A DNA stretch of 12,019 bases from Pseudomonadota bacterium (GCA_016522385.1 JAEKFU010000164.1:1-12019); one strand, 5' to 3'; counted from the first letter of the stretch, positions 1 to 7,362 are shown. Translations and numbers: made by a program. Notes: generated by a model from the sequence alone, not told the origin.

Positions 1-414
1 CTACAAGAGTGGAGACGGATGGAACAGGTCCGGTGTCCTTTCTTGTATCTCCTGACATTCATCAGACTGACCCAACGCGGAGCTGTCTGTAAGGCATACG
101 TCGCGTGGCGATGGAGACTGGATACAAGTCGATCTAGAGCGTTTCTTTCTCATGTGGATTCATTTGACCGCGTTTCTGCGTCTGCTGGCTAGGCATGCTT
201 CGCGCCGTGGTCTGGTTGACCACAAGCGGAGCATGACGTAGGCGCCAGTTGGTTCGGTCAGGATCACTTTGGCTCTCGAGGCAAATTCGCGACCGCTTGC
301 CTCAAGTAACTCCCAGAGCGTGGTTGGAAAGGGCGTTTGGAATGTAGTGGAGAAACGGGAGGAGTTAGCCAACGATCAGAACGGCAGCGCGGTGCCGCTT
401 CGGCAAAATTGTCC
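1..414. other. Non-coding left edge
   Basis: No convincing gene is visible in this stretch. Short open frames exist on both strands, but none has a ribosome binding site or a recognisable product, and one on the minus strand runs through the repeat at 134-238. Apart from that repeat I see no tRNA, terminator or clear promoter. It lies downstream of the PilZ gene, whose stop codon is at 415-417. Confidence 0.6.
134..238 (+). repeat. Partial copy of a dispersed repeat
   Basis: Positions 147-238 match the reverse complement of 11928-12019 over 92 bases with two differences (at 159 and 235). The outermost 34 bases (134-167) also match 11765-11798 in direct orientation with about five differences. 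This copy therefore carries one terminus of the element seen whole at the right edge. Similarity stops abruptly after 238, so it is a half or truncated copy. I do not recognise a named repeat family. It is seen directly in the sequence; mobility is inferred. Confidence 0.85.
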
Positions 415-693
415 CTATAGATTCGGCGCGGATTCGAAGACAACGCCGACTTGCGTTTTGGATCGCCAAACGACAATGCATTCAGCTGAAAAGCCTTCGT
501 GTTCAAGGTGCAGCCGAAACGAATCTGGAACGTCGTCGACGTTCTCCACGTATAATGTGACCCCGGTCTGCGAAATATTGCGCACAATGCAGGAAATTGG
601 CTCGTACGTTTCGGAAGATTTGATCGTTCCGTCAATGTAGAGATTGATACGTGGTGTCCCTCGTCTGTCTGCTTGATTGAGGAGTTTCATCAT
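415..693 (-). CDS. PilZ domain protein
   Basis: This 92-residue protein consists of essentially one PilZ domain, the usual cytoplasmic receptor for cyclic di-GMP. Both ligand motifs are visible: an RxxxR motif (R11 to R15, within DRRGTPR) and the [D/N]xSxxG motif (N39, S41, G44, within RNISQTG). The remainder alternates hydrophobic strands as expected for the six-stranded barrel, including a VGVVFE strand near the end. Translation probably begins at the first of two adjacent Met codons, with a GAGGA sequence about 9 bases upstream. It starts 27 bp after the stop of the histidine kinase gene on the same strand, so the two are probably co-transcribed. With no output domain it likely acts by binding a partner. 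The target is unknown; motility or exopolysaccharide are usual for the family but are not shown here. Confidence 0.88.
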   Translation of the reverse strand: MMKLLNQADRRGTPRINLYIDGTIKSSETYEPISCIVRNISQTGVTLYVENVDDVPDSFRLHLEHEGFSAECIVVWRSKTQVGVVFESAPNL

Positions 694-720
694 GTTTCTA
701 TTCCTCGTGGCTGTGCAGCG

Positions 721-1599
721 TCAGTTGAGACCACACATGATTGAACCGGTCCGCTCCCCGAAATTGCCGACCTCTTCCAGAGGCTCACAGGATATCCAAG
801 CCGTGAAGGTTACCCCGGTCTCACCACCGTTTTCGATTTCCAAACCGCCGCCGTGCTGTTTCAAGATGTCTTGCACGACCGAGAGCCCCAAGCCGGTTCC
901 AAAGCTCTTGGTCGTGTAAAGGGGTCTCATGATCTTTTTCAGATCCTGTTCGTCAATGCGCGGGCCATTGTTGTAAACGCTGACCTCGATGCCGCGGGGC
1001 GTGCGTCGAGAACTCACACAAATTTTTGGATCCGGCCTAAAATAGTTGGATGGGATTTCACCCTTGCCAACCAGCGCTTCAGCCGCGTTTGCAATTAGAT
1101 TACTGATGACGGCCTGCATCTTGTGCGCATCCAATGCGACGGTGGCTTCGCCAACCCCCAGGCTGAATTCCAGTTCAATTGCGCTGGGCAAACCTTGTGC
1201 CTGTTCAGCCAGGATACGCGTAAGCCAGAGATCCAGCGAGATGTGGTCTTTGGCAAGTTGATTGGCTTTGGCGAAATCAAGCAGTTCTGCGATCAACCTT
1301 TCACAGCGACCAATTGCCGTTTTCATTCGCTCGATCGCCTCTTCGATCTTGGGGTCATCGGATTGAGAGCGCCGCTCAATCAGATAGGCTGAAGTGTTGA
1401 TTGTGCCCAGCGGATTGCGCAGCTCATGGGCGACCTTGCCAATCAGCATGCCAAGCTGCTGCAATTTGTCCGGCGCCTCTTTCGAATTCGTACCTGCTGC
1501 ATCGGCTTTGTCACCGGTCTGACAATTCGCTTTCACGTTCGGCTGAGCAATTCCAACTGCAGAATTATCATCTAGATTAACGTTTGGCTTCGCACTCAT
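721..1599 (-). CDS. Soluble sensor histidine kinase with altered G1 box
   Basis: This is a 292-residue kinase core without any membrane segment or recognisable sensor domain. Residues 1-45 are polar and probably disordered. The dimerisation/phosphoacceptor helix follows, with H58 in KVAHELRNPLGTI, which is a canonical H box. The ATPase part has the N box (NLIANAAEAL, N167 and N171) and a good F/G2 region (PLYTTKSFGTGLGLSVV, 226-242). The G1 box is unusual: the expected DxGxG reads N210-N-G-P-R214, so the adenine-contacting Asp is Asn and the second Gly is Arg. I chose the ATG at 1599 because GGAAGTGAG lies just upstream; an in-frame GTG at 1617 would add six residues. No response regulator is present in the window. 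The PilZ gene follows directly and is the most likely functional partner. Kinase assignment is firm; activity is uncertain. Confidence 0.88.
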   Translation of the reverse strand: MSAKPNVNLDDNSAVGIAQPNVKANCQTGDKADAAGTNSKEAPDKLQQLGMLIGKVAHELRNPLGTINTSAYLIERRSQSDDPKIEEAIERMKTAIGRCERLIAELLDFAKANQLAKDHISLDLWLTRILAEQAQGLPSAIELEFSLGVGEATVALDAHKMQAVISNLIANAAEALVGKGEIPSNYFRPDPKICVSSRRTPRGIEVSVYNNGPRIDEQDLKKIMRPLYTTKSFGTGLGLSVVQDILKQHGGGLEIENGGETGVTFTAWISCEPLEEVGNFGERTGSIMCGLN

Positions 1600-1699
1600 G
1601 ACTATCTCACTTCCCACAACATACTTGCCTGACGACCGTCACACTGAAACATTGGCTGAGCCATCTCTCCAAGGGTCCGCCATTGCGCCATGCACGTCT

Positions 1700-1789
1700 T
1701 CAGTCCTTCGGTGGAAGCAGCAGGAAAACCGACGCAAAACAGGCCCCAATAAATCCGCCTGAAAGCATTATGATCAATTGAATCGACAT
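1700..1789 (-). CDS. Candidate 29-residue membrane peptide
   Basis: This short frame starts with ATG after an ideal GGAGG (spacing five bases). It encodes MSIQLIIMLSGGFIGACFAS, continuing with a hydrophobic stretch and ending LLLPPKD. It would be one transmembrane helix with a GGFIGA glycine patch and a charged tail. The start codon abuts the TAA of the frame at 1790-2044 (TAAATG), an arrangement typical of translational coupling. The histidine kinase starts about 100 bp downstream on the same strand. I do not recognise a family. It might be a membrane partner of the soluble kinase, but that is speculation from position only. A second 29-residue frame (1602-1691) lies between it and the kinase with weaker support. 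Confidence 0.45.
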   Translation of the reverse strand: MSIQLIIMLSGGFIGACFASVFLLLPPKD

Positions 1790-2044
1790 TTAAGCCTCCC
1801 TATCGCCAAGCACGTCCAATCCAGTGTCGTTGCCTTCCAATACCCGCAACACACTCAACAGCTGTGTTGTGTTTGGGCCGAGTTCAGAACAGCTCAATGA
1901 ATTGATGTGAGAACTGCAGGCTGGCAGAGAATATTGATCCTCATGGTCGATATCGAACCGACACTCAGCTTGCTTCCTGATCACCTTTCTGCCTCCACAT
2001 TGGAACACGACACAAAACCCGACCAACATGACAGCAAAGTTCAA
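1790..2044 (-). CDS. Hypothetical small ORF, doubtful
   Basis: This frame is open for 84 codons from a TTG at 2044, or 79 codons from the in-frame ATG at 2029. Neither start has a clear Shine-Dalgarno sequence. The N-terminal stretch MLVGFCVVFQC is hydrophobic but short. The middle is Cys/His rich (about six cysteines), and the end is a leucine-rich segment (TQLLSVLRVLEG). No family is recognised. Support comes from the stop codon adjoining the start of the next small ORF, and from the frame filling an otherwise empty stretch upstream of the kinase. An overlapping plus-strand frame (1907-2089) looks no better. It may be non-coding leader sequence. Confidence 0.25.
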   Translation of the reverse strand: MNFAVMLVGFCVVFQCGGRKVIRKQAECRFDIDHEDQYSLPACSSHINSLSCSELGPNTTQLLSVLRVLEGNDTGLDVLGDREA

Positions 2045-2345
2045 ATTTTAGACGAATTGCAGCAGCGGAATTCGACCGAAATTGTTTAGGAGTTGATAAT
2101 CAAAAGTTCGCGGGTTTGCGGGGTCAGACTCGATCGACCAAAAGGTTCGGGTGTCGTCATTTCCCGACTATTGCGAGAAACGACAAGGAATTCCGAGTTC
2201 GGCCTCTGAGCGGACACGGCACGCATCGTCCCAGAGCGTCTGCTTGGTGCTAATAGGAAAACTCCCGAACCAGAACCCGTTGTCGTGACTGGGCGCACAC
2301 AGCGTCAACTACAAGCTGAAGCCTGTGAGTGCTCTCGTTTACTAT
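2045..2345. other. Intergenic region after rocD
   Basis: This is about 300 bp between the stop of rocD and the small ORFs upstream of the kinase. I see no gene with a credible start, no tRNA and no strong hairpin followed by a T run. It presumably contains the end of the rocF-rocD transcript and the promoter of the kinase unit, but I cannot place either. Confidence 0.5.
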
Positions 2346-3551
2346 CTATGCCCTTAGCGCGGGTTCGATTTGTTCGAGCGCCCAGTCGATATGGTCCTTC
2401 TTGATGGTCAGCGGAGGGGCAAACCGGATCGTATTGATGTGGGTTTCCTTACAAAGTAGACCGGCCTGTCTCAACGCTTCGCAATAGCGCCTTGCGCCTT
2501 CGGCCTCCTTGTGGAACTCGACTGCGATCATCAGGCCGCGACCGCGTATGTCCTTGATCAAATTGTTCCGGATGCGCTGAAGTCCTTCAAGGAAATAGGC
2601 GCCCATTCGCTCCGCGTTGTTGATCATGTCTTCTTCGATCAGCACGCGAAGCGATGCGCGTGCCACAGCACATGCCAGGGGATTTCCACCGAACGTGCTG
2701 CCGTGCTGGCCCGGTTTCAGCACACCGAGAACCTCAGAATTCGAAAGTACTGCAGAAACCGGATAGAAGCCGCCGGACAAAGCCTTGCCGATGAGCGTAA
2801 GATCGGCCTCCACGCCGTCATGCTCTTCGGCCAGCAGTTTGCCGGTGCGTCCAAGGCCGGTTTGAATTTCGTCCAGTATGAGCTGGACATTGTGACGGCT
2901 GCAGATGTCGCGCACCTTTGTCAGATAACCGTCCGGCGGGATGATCACGCCGGCTTCTCCCTGTATCGGCTCAACAAGAAATCCAACCGTGTTCTCTGTG
3001 ATCGCAGCTTCCAGTGCCTCGTTATCGCCGAACGGGATGACCGTGAAACCAGGTGCAAAGGGACCGAAGCCGGAACGCGCTGCCGGGTCGGTGCTAAAGC
3101 CGACAATGCCTATCGTGCGGCCATGAAAATTGTCCTCGCAGACGATGATCTCGGCCTGGTCGTGGGGAACTCCCTTGACTTCATACCCCCATTTGCGAAC
3201 GGCCTTGATGGCACTCTCGACAGCTTCTGCCCCGCTGTTCATCGGGAGAACTTTGTGGGAGTTTGTGAGGTCACAGACCTCCTTGTAGAACAGTGCCAGC
3301 TGGTCATTCCGGAATGCTCTCGAGGTTAGTGTCAGGCGTTTAGCCTGTTCGACCATCGCTTCATGTATCTTGGGATGGCAGTGGCCTTGATTGACCGCAG
3401 AATAGGCGGACAGGCAATCCAGATAGCGCTTGCCCTCGGTGTCCCATACCCATACGTCTTCACCACGAGACAATACAACATCGAGCGGTTTGTAGTTGTG
3501 TGCGCCAAGTTCGGATTCAACAGCCAGGTAGTCTTCTGGTCGTAATGTCAA
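2346..3551 (-). CDS. rocD: Ornithine aminotransferase (ornithine-oxo-acid transaminase)
   Basis: This 401-residue, PLP-dependent class III aminotransferase moves the delta-amino group of ornithine to 2-oxoglutarate, giving glutamate 5-semialdehyde and glutamate. The length is typical of ornithine aminotransferases. Visible family features are NSGAEAVESA (105-114, phosphate/cofactor region), NFHGRT (141-146), EPIQGEAG (194-201), LILDEIQTGLGRTGK with D227 for the pyridine nitrogen, and the Schiff-base lysine K256 in LIGKALSGGFYPVSAVL. That last motif is characteristic of ornithine rather than acetylornithine aminotransferases. STFGGNPLA (285-293) completes the set. The start is a TTG, chosen because a strong AAGGAG lies eight bases upstream and the sequence from it matches the family N-terminus. 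The gene begins 45 bp after the arginase stop and takes its product. It is a cytosolic enzyme. No defect is seen. Confidence 0.95.
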   Translation of the reverse strand: MTLRPEDYLAVESELGAHNYKPLDVVLSRGEDVWVWDTEGKRYLDCLSAYSAVNQGHCHPKIHEAMVEQAKRLTLTSRAFRNDQLALFYKEVCDLTNSHKVLPMNSGAEAVESAIKAVRKWGYEVKGVPHDQAEIIVCEDNFHGRTIGIVGFSTDPAARSGFGPFAPGFTVIPFGDNEALEAAITENTVGFLVEPIQGEAGVIIPPDGYLTKVRDICSRHNVQLILDEIQTGLGRTGKLLAEEHDGVEADLTLIGKALSGGFYPVSAVLSNSEVLGVLKPGQHGSTFGGNPLACAVARASLRVLIEEDMINNAERMGAYFLEGLQRIRNNLIKDIRGRGLMIAVEFHKEAEGARRYCEALRQAGLLCKETHINTIRFAPPLTIKKDHIDWALEQIEPALRA

Positions 3552-3559
3552 GACTGCAA

Positions 3560-3565
3560 CTCCTT
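3560..3565 (-). promoter_or_regulatory. Shine-Dalgarno of rocD (TTG start)
   Basis: On the minus strand this reads AAGGAG, eight bases before the TTG at 3551. It decides the start of rocD, since no ATG lies nearby in that frame. Confidence 0.7.
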
Positions 3566-3596
3566 CGAATTCTCCTGGTTTACTCCGTTTGTGGGC

Positions 3597-4574
3597 CTAG
3601 CCGGTCGTCCGGTCAATGATGGTTTTTCCAAACAGGCTGCCGGTCAGATCGACCAGCAGTTCAGCGCTCATACCGCGAACGTCGAGGAACGGGTTCAATT
3701 CAACTAGGTCGAGGGAACCAAGCAGGCCGGACTCGTGAATCATTTCCATACATAGGTGTGCTTCTCGGTATGTTGCTCCACCAGGTACCGTGGTGCCGAC
3801 ACCCGGCGCGATTGCCGGATCGATAAAATCGACATCAAGACTGACATGCAGATGGCCGTCAGCCGCTGCGACTTCGCGCAGGATTTCGCGCAATGTCGAA
3901 ACGACACCGCGTTCGTCGATCATGCGCATATCGATGACGTTGATCCCGGCATCCGTAACTGCGTTTCTTTCGATCGCATCAACCGAACGAATTCCAAACA
4001 GGTAGATCCGCGAAGGATCAACCATAGGCCCGTCAAACCCGATCCTGAATTCCTCGGATTTGATTTGTCCGCACATGGCAGCGACAGGCATTCCGTGCAC
4101 ATTGCCGGATGGGGAAGTGGTCGGAGTGTTGAAGTCTGAATGAGCGTCGAGCCACAACACATGAAGCCGCCGCTCGGTTGCTTCGTAGCACGTTGCGACA
4201 CCGGCTACTGAGCCCATCGAGATGCTGTGGTCGCCACCCAGAATGATCGGGATCTGGTCAGCTTTCAGTGCTTCACAGACGCTGTCGCGCAGTGAGGTAC
4301 ACCAGCTGATGACCTCTTTCAGGTTGCGGCACCCGCCAACCGCTTCGCCTTCCGGGTTGCGCGGGCCGCTGATGTCCCCGTGATCACATACTGTATGGCC
4401 AAGTTCACCGAGCGAGCGTTGCAGCCCGGCTATGCGCAAGGCCTCAGGACCCAGACAGGCGCCCCGAAGACCGGCACCGGCGTCAGTCGGTGCGCCAATC
4501 AGGGCAAGATCGAGAGGCTTGCTGGGTTTGCATTTGGGCTGAGCAGAAATCGTCATCACTCCCGTGTGTCGCAT
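3597..4574 (-). CDS. rocF: Arginase
   Basis: This 325-residue ureohydrolase hydrolyses L-arginine to L-ornithine and urea using a two-manganese centre in the cytosol. All metal ligands are present: H116 (GGDHS), D143, H145 and D147 (DAHSD), and D247 and D249 (LDVDFIDP). The substrate loop SGNVHGMP (156-163) and the late acidic VELNP (291-295) are also intact. The SGNVHGMP and PGVGTTVPGG motifs favour arginase over agmatinase. Two starts are possible: ATG at 4574, or ATG at 4556 (MTISAQ). Neither has a well-spaced ribosome binding site, so the first roughly 20 residues are uncertain. It leads the rocF-rocD pair and is preceded by a 209 bp non-coding region with a palindrome at 4737-4751. Arginine induction through an Lrp- or ArcR-type regulator would be usual, but no such regulator gene is in the window. 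Confidence 0.95.
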   Translation of the reverse strand: MRHTGVMTISAQPKCKPSKPLDLALIGAPTDAGAGLRGACLGPEALRIAGLQRSLGELGHTVCDHGDISGPRNPEGEAVGGCRNLKEVISWCTSLRDSVCEALKADQIPIILGGDHSISMGSVAGVATCYEATERRLHVLWLDAHSDFNTPTTSPSGNVHGMPVAAMCGQIKSEEFRIGFDGPMVDPSRIYLFGIRSVDAIERNAVTDAGINVIDMRMIDERGVVSTLREILREVAAADGHLHVSLDVDFIDPAIAPGVGTTVPGGATYREAHLCMEMIHESGLLGSLDLVELNPFLDVRGMSAELLVDLTGSLFGKTIIDRTTG

Positions 4575-4736
4575 GACGCCAAGTCGACGCCGTTGAGCAC
4601 AAATAATACATACAAATGTCTCAGCCCAGTTTGGAAAATATCAATCGCCTCTAGCCGGCAAGGCCTGTGTGCGATGGCAGAAGACGCAAACTTCATGGTG
4701 GCCCGGCGCACCCCCGAACCGCTAGGGCGTCTCATG

Positions 4737-4751
4737 TTGATTTGTAATCAA
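4737..4751. promoter_or_regulatory. Palindrome upstream of rocF, candidate operator
   Basis: TTGATT-TGT-AATCAA is a perfect six-base inverted repeat with a three-base spacer, in AT-rich surroundings. It is 163 bp upstream of the rocF start and just past the end of the preceding gene. The size and symmetry would suit a dimeric Lrp/AsnC- or LysR-type regulator. A second small palindrome, CCCGA-G-TCGGG, lies nearby at 4762-4772. No T run follows either, so they are unlikely to be terminators. Function is inferred only. Confidence 0.3.
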
Positions 4752-4783
4752 TACTGCTTATCCCGAGTCGGGTCGAGACTTCA

Positions 4784-5320
4784 TCATTCATCAGCGACAG
4801 CACGCCCTTCGATGTGCCAGTGATTGACACATGTGGCATAGTCCGAAGGGGTGTACGGTTCTTTGCCGAGACCCCACTTGCCATGCAAAATGCAACCGCG
4901 ATCATCGAGATAAAATATTAGGGGGCCTGACACGCCATCCAGATGATCCCACTTCCCAAACAGGGTCTTCCGGTCATCTGCATACTGCAATGTCAATGCC
5001 CATTTGCCCTTCTTGTAGGTTCCGTGAACCATTTTTCCGGTGACTTCCAGCTTAATGGGACCGAGAAATCCATTCCAGCGTCCAGAAACGTCGTGCCAGT
5101 CCCCGGTGTTTTCGCTACAGCGTCGGACCTCCTCTGCATCAAGATTTGCTGAGGGCCAGAACAATAGAACCAGACCAAGCGTCACCAACAACGCCGATTT
5201 GCCAATCTTGTGCACAGTGCAAATGCCCAGTCGACCAATTAGCTGCATCCAAACATAGTGGTGCCGGTGAGAGAAAACTTGTTCAGGATTGCGGAGTCGC
5301 GCTTTTGCGAACAGCCCCAT
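4784..5320 (-). CDS. Putative exported protein with four G-[RK]-W motifs
   Basis: The open frame gives 178 residues, but the likely start is an internal ATG at 5248, giving 154 residues. From there a basic n-region and a hydrophobic core (KSALLVTLGLVLLF) end in a plausible signal peptidase site near SANLDAEE. The mature part is about 115 residues and rich in beta strands. It has four evenly placed motifs, GRW at 80, GKW at 105, GKW at 122 and GKW at 147 (long-frame numbering), and three cysteines (68, 143, 164). The pattern suggests a small beta-barrel or sandwich of repeated strands; no named family is recognised. No good Shine-Dalgarno precedes either start. It lies about 160 bp after the copper monooxygenase-like gene (85 bp from the longer start) and upstream of rocF, with no obvious functional link to either. 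Confidence 0.7.
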   Translation of the reverse strand: MGLFAKARLRNPEQVFSHRHHYVWMQLIGRLGICTVHKIGKSALLVTLGLVLLFWPSANLDAEEVRRCSENTGDWHDVSGRWNGFLGPIKLEVTGKMVHGTYKKGKWALTLQYADDRKTLFGKWDHLDGVSGPLIFYLDDRGCILHGKWGLGKEPYTPSDYATCVNHWHIEGRAVADE

Positions 5321-5329
5321 GCCGGGGCT
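5313..5329. other. Hairpin over a possible start codon
   Basis: AGCCCC and GGGGCT pair perfectly around a five-base loop. The ATG at 5320 lies inside this structure, which argues that the downstream start at 5248 is used or that initiation at 5320 is restricted. No T run follows on either strand, so it is a poor terminator. Confidence 0.3.
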
Positions 5330-5406
5330 TCAAAAGGCTAATGGTTCTCCACCTTGGTTCAAATCCTCATGCGCAACGTCTTTAATGATCATAGACCGCG
5401 AATAGG

Positions 5407-7362
5407 TCATTCCGGCGGTACCTCTGACAGATCGGCTTTACGGCGCCAAGATTGGTTTCCAGCGCGGCGCACCAATTGACGGCTCTTGACATCGTCCGCG
5501 ACGAAACGCATCCAAAGCTCGCACATTTCCTGATCAGACGACCAACCCCATCGCACCCTGCCTGGTGGAACGTGGGGATTGTTGGGATTGTCGGATGAAT
5601 TGTCAAACTTGAACCAGGCGTCAATCCGGCTGCCGGCCGGCAGCTTGACCGGCTGGCGGTACATGTACACATTTTGCCAGCGGAAGTTCCAGTCCTCAAT
5701 GTGCAACAGTCGTAACTTGGAGCCGTCGGGCAAAGTTGCAACAGCTTTCACCTCCTTGCCGATGTAGTGCATATGTGGCGAGACGCCGATCAGCCGGACG
5801 TCGGCTGGCACATCCATGTAGACTTGGCGCCAGTAATTGTTGTCCTCCGGGGCAACATTGACATCAAGTGTACCGGCCACGGTTCCCGCAACTTCGTGAG
5901 TGACTGGTTGTCGGGCAAAGTACAAGCCTATGCGCGACCGGTCCTTTGTGGGCTTTCCTGTCGGCCGGTAGTGGATCTCAAAGACCGCATCGCCAGCTTT
6001 GCCCTTTAGCGGCATTCCGTATCCTGAGGGGAATCTGAGTGGATCGATGCCGGGCGCCCAGCCACCGATGTAAATGGCAACATCCGGGTTGGACGAATCC
6101 ATGAAACCGCCTGTGCCGAATACCGAGAAGCCATAATCGTCATCTTCTTCGTCTTTCATTCGGGCACGGCCCGAATAATCAAGGTACACGAGAGAATGGT
6201 GCACGGCTTGGGGATCCCCGGGCCGGAATTCCAACCCGACGATGTGATGGTCCTTAAGAACCTCGACCGGGATCACAAAGTAGCGGTATATGTCATCTCC
6301 GCCTGCAGGTATATGAAACTCCTTTTCCATCTCGATAACGAGATCGGGTTCGCCCATCAGCCAGTCGGGAGATTCCCATTTTGGTTGTGGCAGGGCGTGT
6401 AATGGATCGCCGCGCGGTGCTCCCCCATTCGCCCAAGCGGACAGCAGCGCGATCTCACGCTTGCTAAGATGGCGCTCATCGCGAAATTGCCCGTAACCTT
6501 TCGTAGCCGGCCATGGCGGCATGATGCCTTCAGTTGTGACGTGTGAGATCATCCGAGCGCGGCGCTTAACCTGCTGAAAGTTTTCTAAAGGGAAAGGTGC
6601 AACACTGCCAACGCGATGACATTCGCCACAGTTCGCGTTGATGATCGGAGCGACGTGCCGCGTATAGGTCACCTTGTCAGGAAGTTCCTTATTGTCCCAA
6701 GCCTCGAAATAGCAACCTACCGCCACCGTACGGCGTGGAATAATTCGCCAACCCGCTTGAATTCTTGCGATCACTTCATGCAAATCCCGCGACGTAATTT
6801 GCCTACGCAATTCGGTTAGACTTGCAAATCGATTATCGATCCGGCCACGATAAAGAACGAAATTGTCAGGTGAAATGACAAATGCCTCCGGAGTTATCGC
6901 CGGCTCGACGCGCATTGCGAGCGCGCCTGATGGATCCCACAGGACCGGGAATGCGAACCTGAAGTCCTGAACAAAGGTACGAGCCTCCTCGGCACTCATC
7001 AAAGAGTCAGAGATAACTCCGAAAAACTGCATTCCGGCGGCTTTGGCCTGCGCATAGAAGCGGTTAAGTTCCGGTGCATAGCGGCGCGAAATTGGGCAAT
7101 CCCGGTCAATGAACACCAGGACAAAGGGTTTGACATCATCAGAGACACCTAACCGGTGAAGCTGACCATGAACATCCACTGCCCTGGCACCAAATACATC
7201 GACTGTCTGTCCCGCCCAATTTGTGTAATCTGCTACATCGAATGCGGCTGACTTGTCATGGCTGGCATGGCCAGCGTCTGCCCGGACGTCCCCAGCCCAT
7301 GCTGCGACTAAAAGAGCTCCAAGAATGCAACAGGTCTGGCGTATCGATAAAGTGCAGCTCAT
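5407..7362 (-). CDS. Exported redoxin / CxxCH / copper type II monooxygenase-like protein
   Basis: This 651-residue protein has a signal peptide (about 1-29) and three modules. Residues 50-205 are a thioredoxin-fold redoxin module (FVLVFIDRDCPISRRYAPEL). It has a single cysteine (C89) where TlpA/thioredoxins have CxxC, so disulfide exchange is doubtful. Residues 230-315 contain C245-G-E-C248-H249 and a later MPPWP, as in c-type cytochrome-like segments. Residues 330-620 resemble the two copper domains of peptidylglycine/dopamine-type monooxygenases: H388-H389 (AVHHSL), H464 (EIHYR), H530-M-H532 (SPHMHYIG) and M613 (QEMCELWM). These match the CuH (HH, H) and CuM (HxH, M) ligand pattern, so both copper sites appear intact. 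It is probably periplasmic and oxidative; the substrate is unknown. The ATG has GGA eight bases upstream. It follows the AraC-type gene by 195 bp. The domain calls are firm, the reaction is inferred. Confidence 0.85.
   Translation of the reverse strand: MSCTLSIRQTCCILGALLVAAWAGDVRADAGHASHDKSAAFDVADYTNWAGQTVDVFGARAVDVHGQLHRLGVSDDVKPFVLVFIDRDCPISRRYAPELNRFYAQAKAAGMQFFGVISDSLMSAEEARTFVQDFRFAFPVLWDPSGALAMRVEPAITPEAFVISPDNFVLYRGRIDNRFASLTELRRQITSRDLHEVIARIQAGWRIIPRRTVAVGCYFEAWDNKELPDKVTYTRHVAPIINANCGECHRVGSVAPFPLENFQQVKRRARMISHVTTEGIMPPWPATKGYGQFRDERHLSKREIALLSAWANGGAPRGDPLHALPQPKWESPDWLMGEPDLVIEMEKEFHIPAGGDDIYRYFVIPVEVLKDHHIVGLEFRPGDPQAVHHSLVYLDYSGRARMKDEEDDDYGFSVFGTGGFMDSSNPDVAIYIGGWAPGIDPLRFPSGYGMPLKGKAGDAVFEIHYRPTGKPTKDRSRIGLYFARQPVTHEVAGTVAGTLDVNVAPEDNNYWRQVYMDVPADVRLIGVSPHMHYIGKEVKAVATLPDGSKLRLLHIEDWNFRWQNVYMYRQPVKLPAGSRIDAWFKFDNSSDNPNNPHVPPGRVRWGWSSDQEMCELWMRFVADDVKSRQLVRRAGNQSWRRKADLSEVPPE

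Noticed and set aside
264..640. Two opposing 123-codon frames over the PilZ gene
   Set aside because: Both overlap the PilZ gene, which has clear motifs and a ribosome binding site, and neither resembles a protein family.
1845..1875. Imperfect inverted repeat around AACACA...TGTGTT
   Set aside because: The arms need a two-base bulge and there is no T run; it lies inside a weak ORF and is not strong enough to call a terminator.
2511..3329. A 272-codon plus-strand open frame
   Set aside because: It lies wholly antisense to rocD, has a low-complexity Arg/Ala/Cys-rich composition without family features, and is a shadow of a strongly supported gene.
5352..5385. T-loop-like GGTTCAAATCC suggesting a tRNA 3' end
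   Set aside because: The flanking five-base stem does not pair properly and I could not build an acceptor stem, D arm or anticodon arm upstream. Probably chance.
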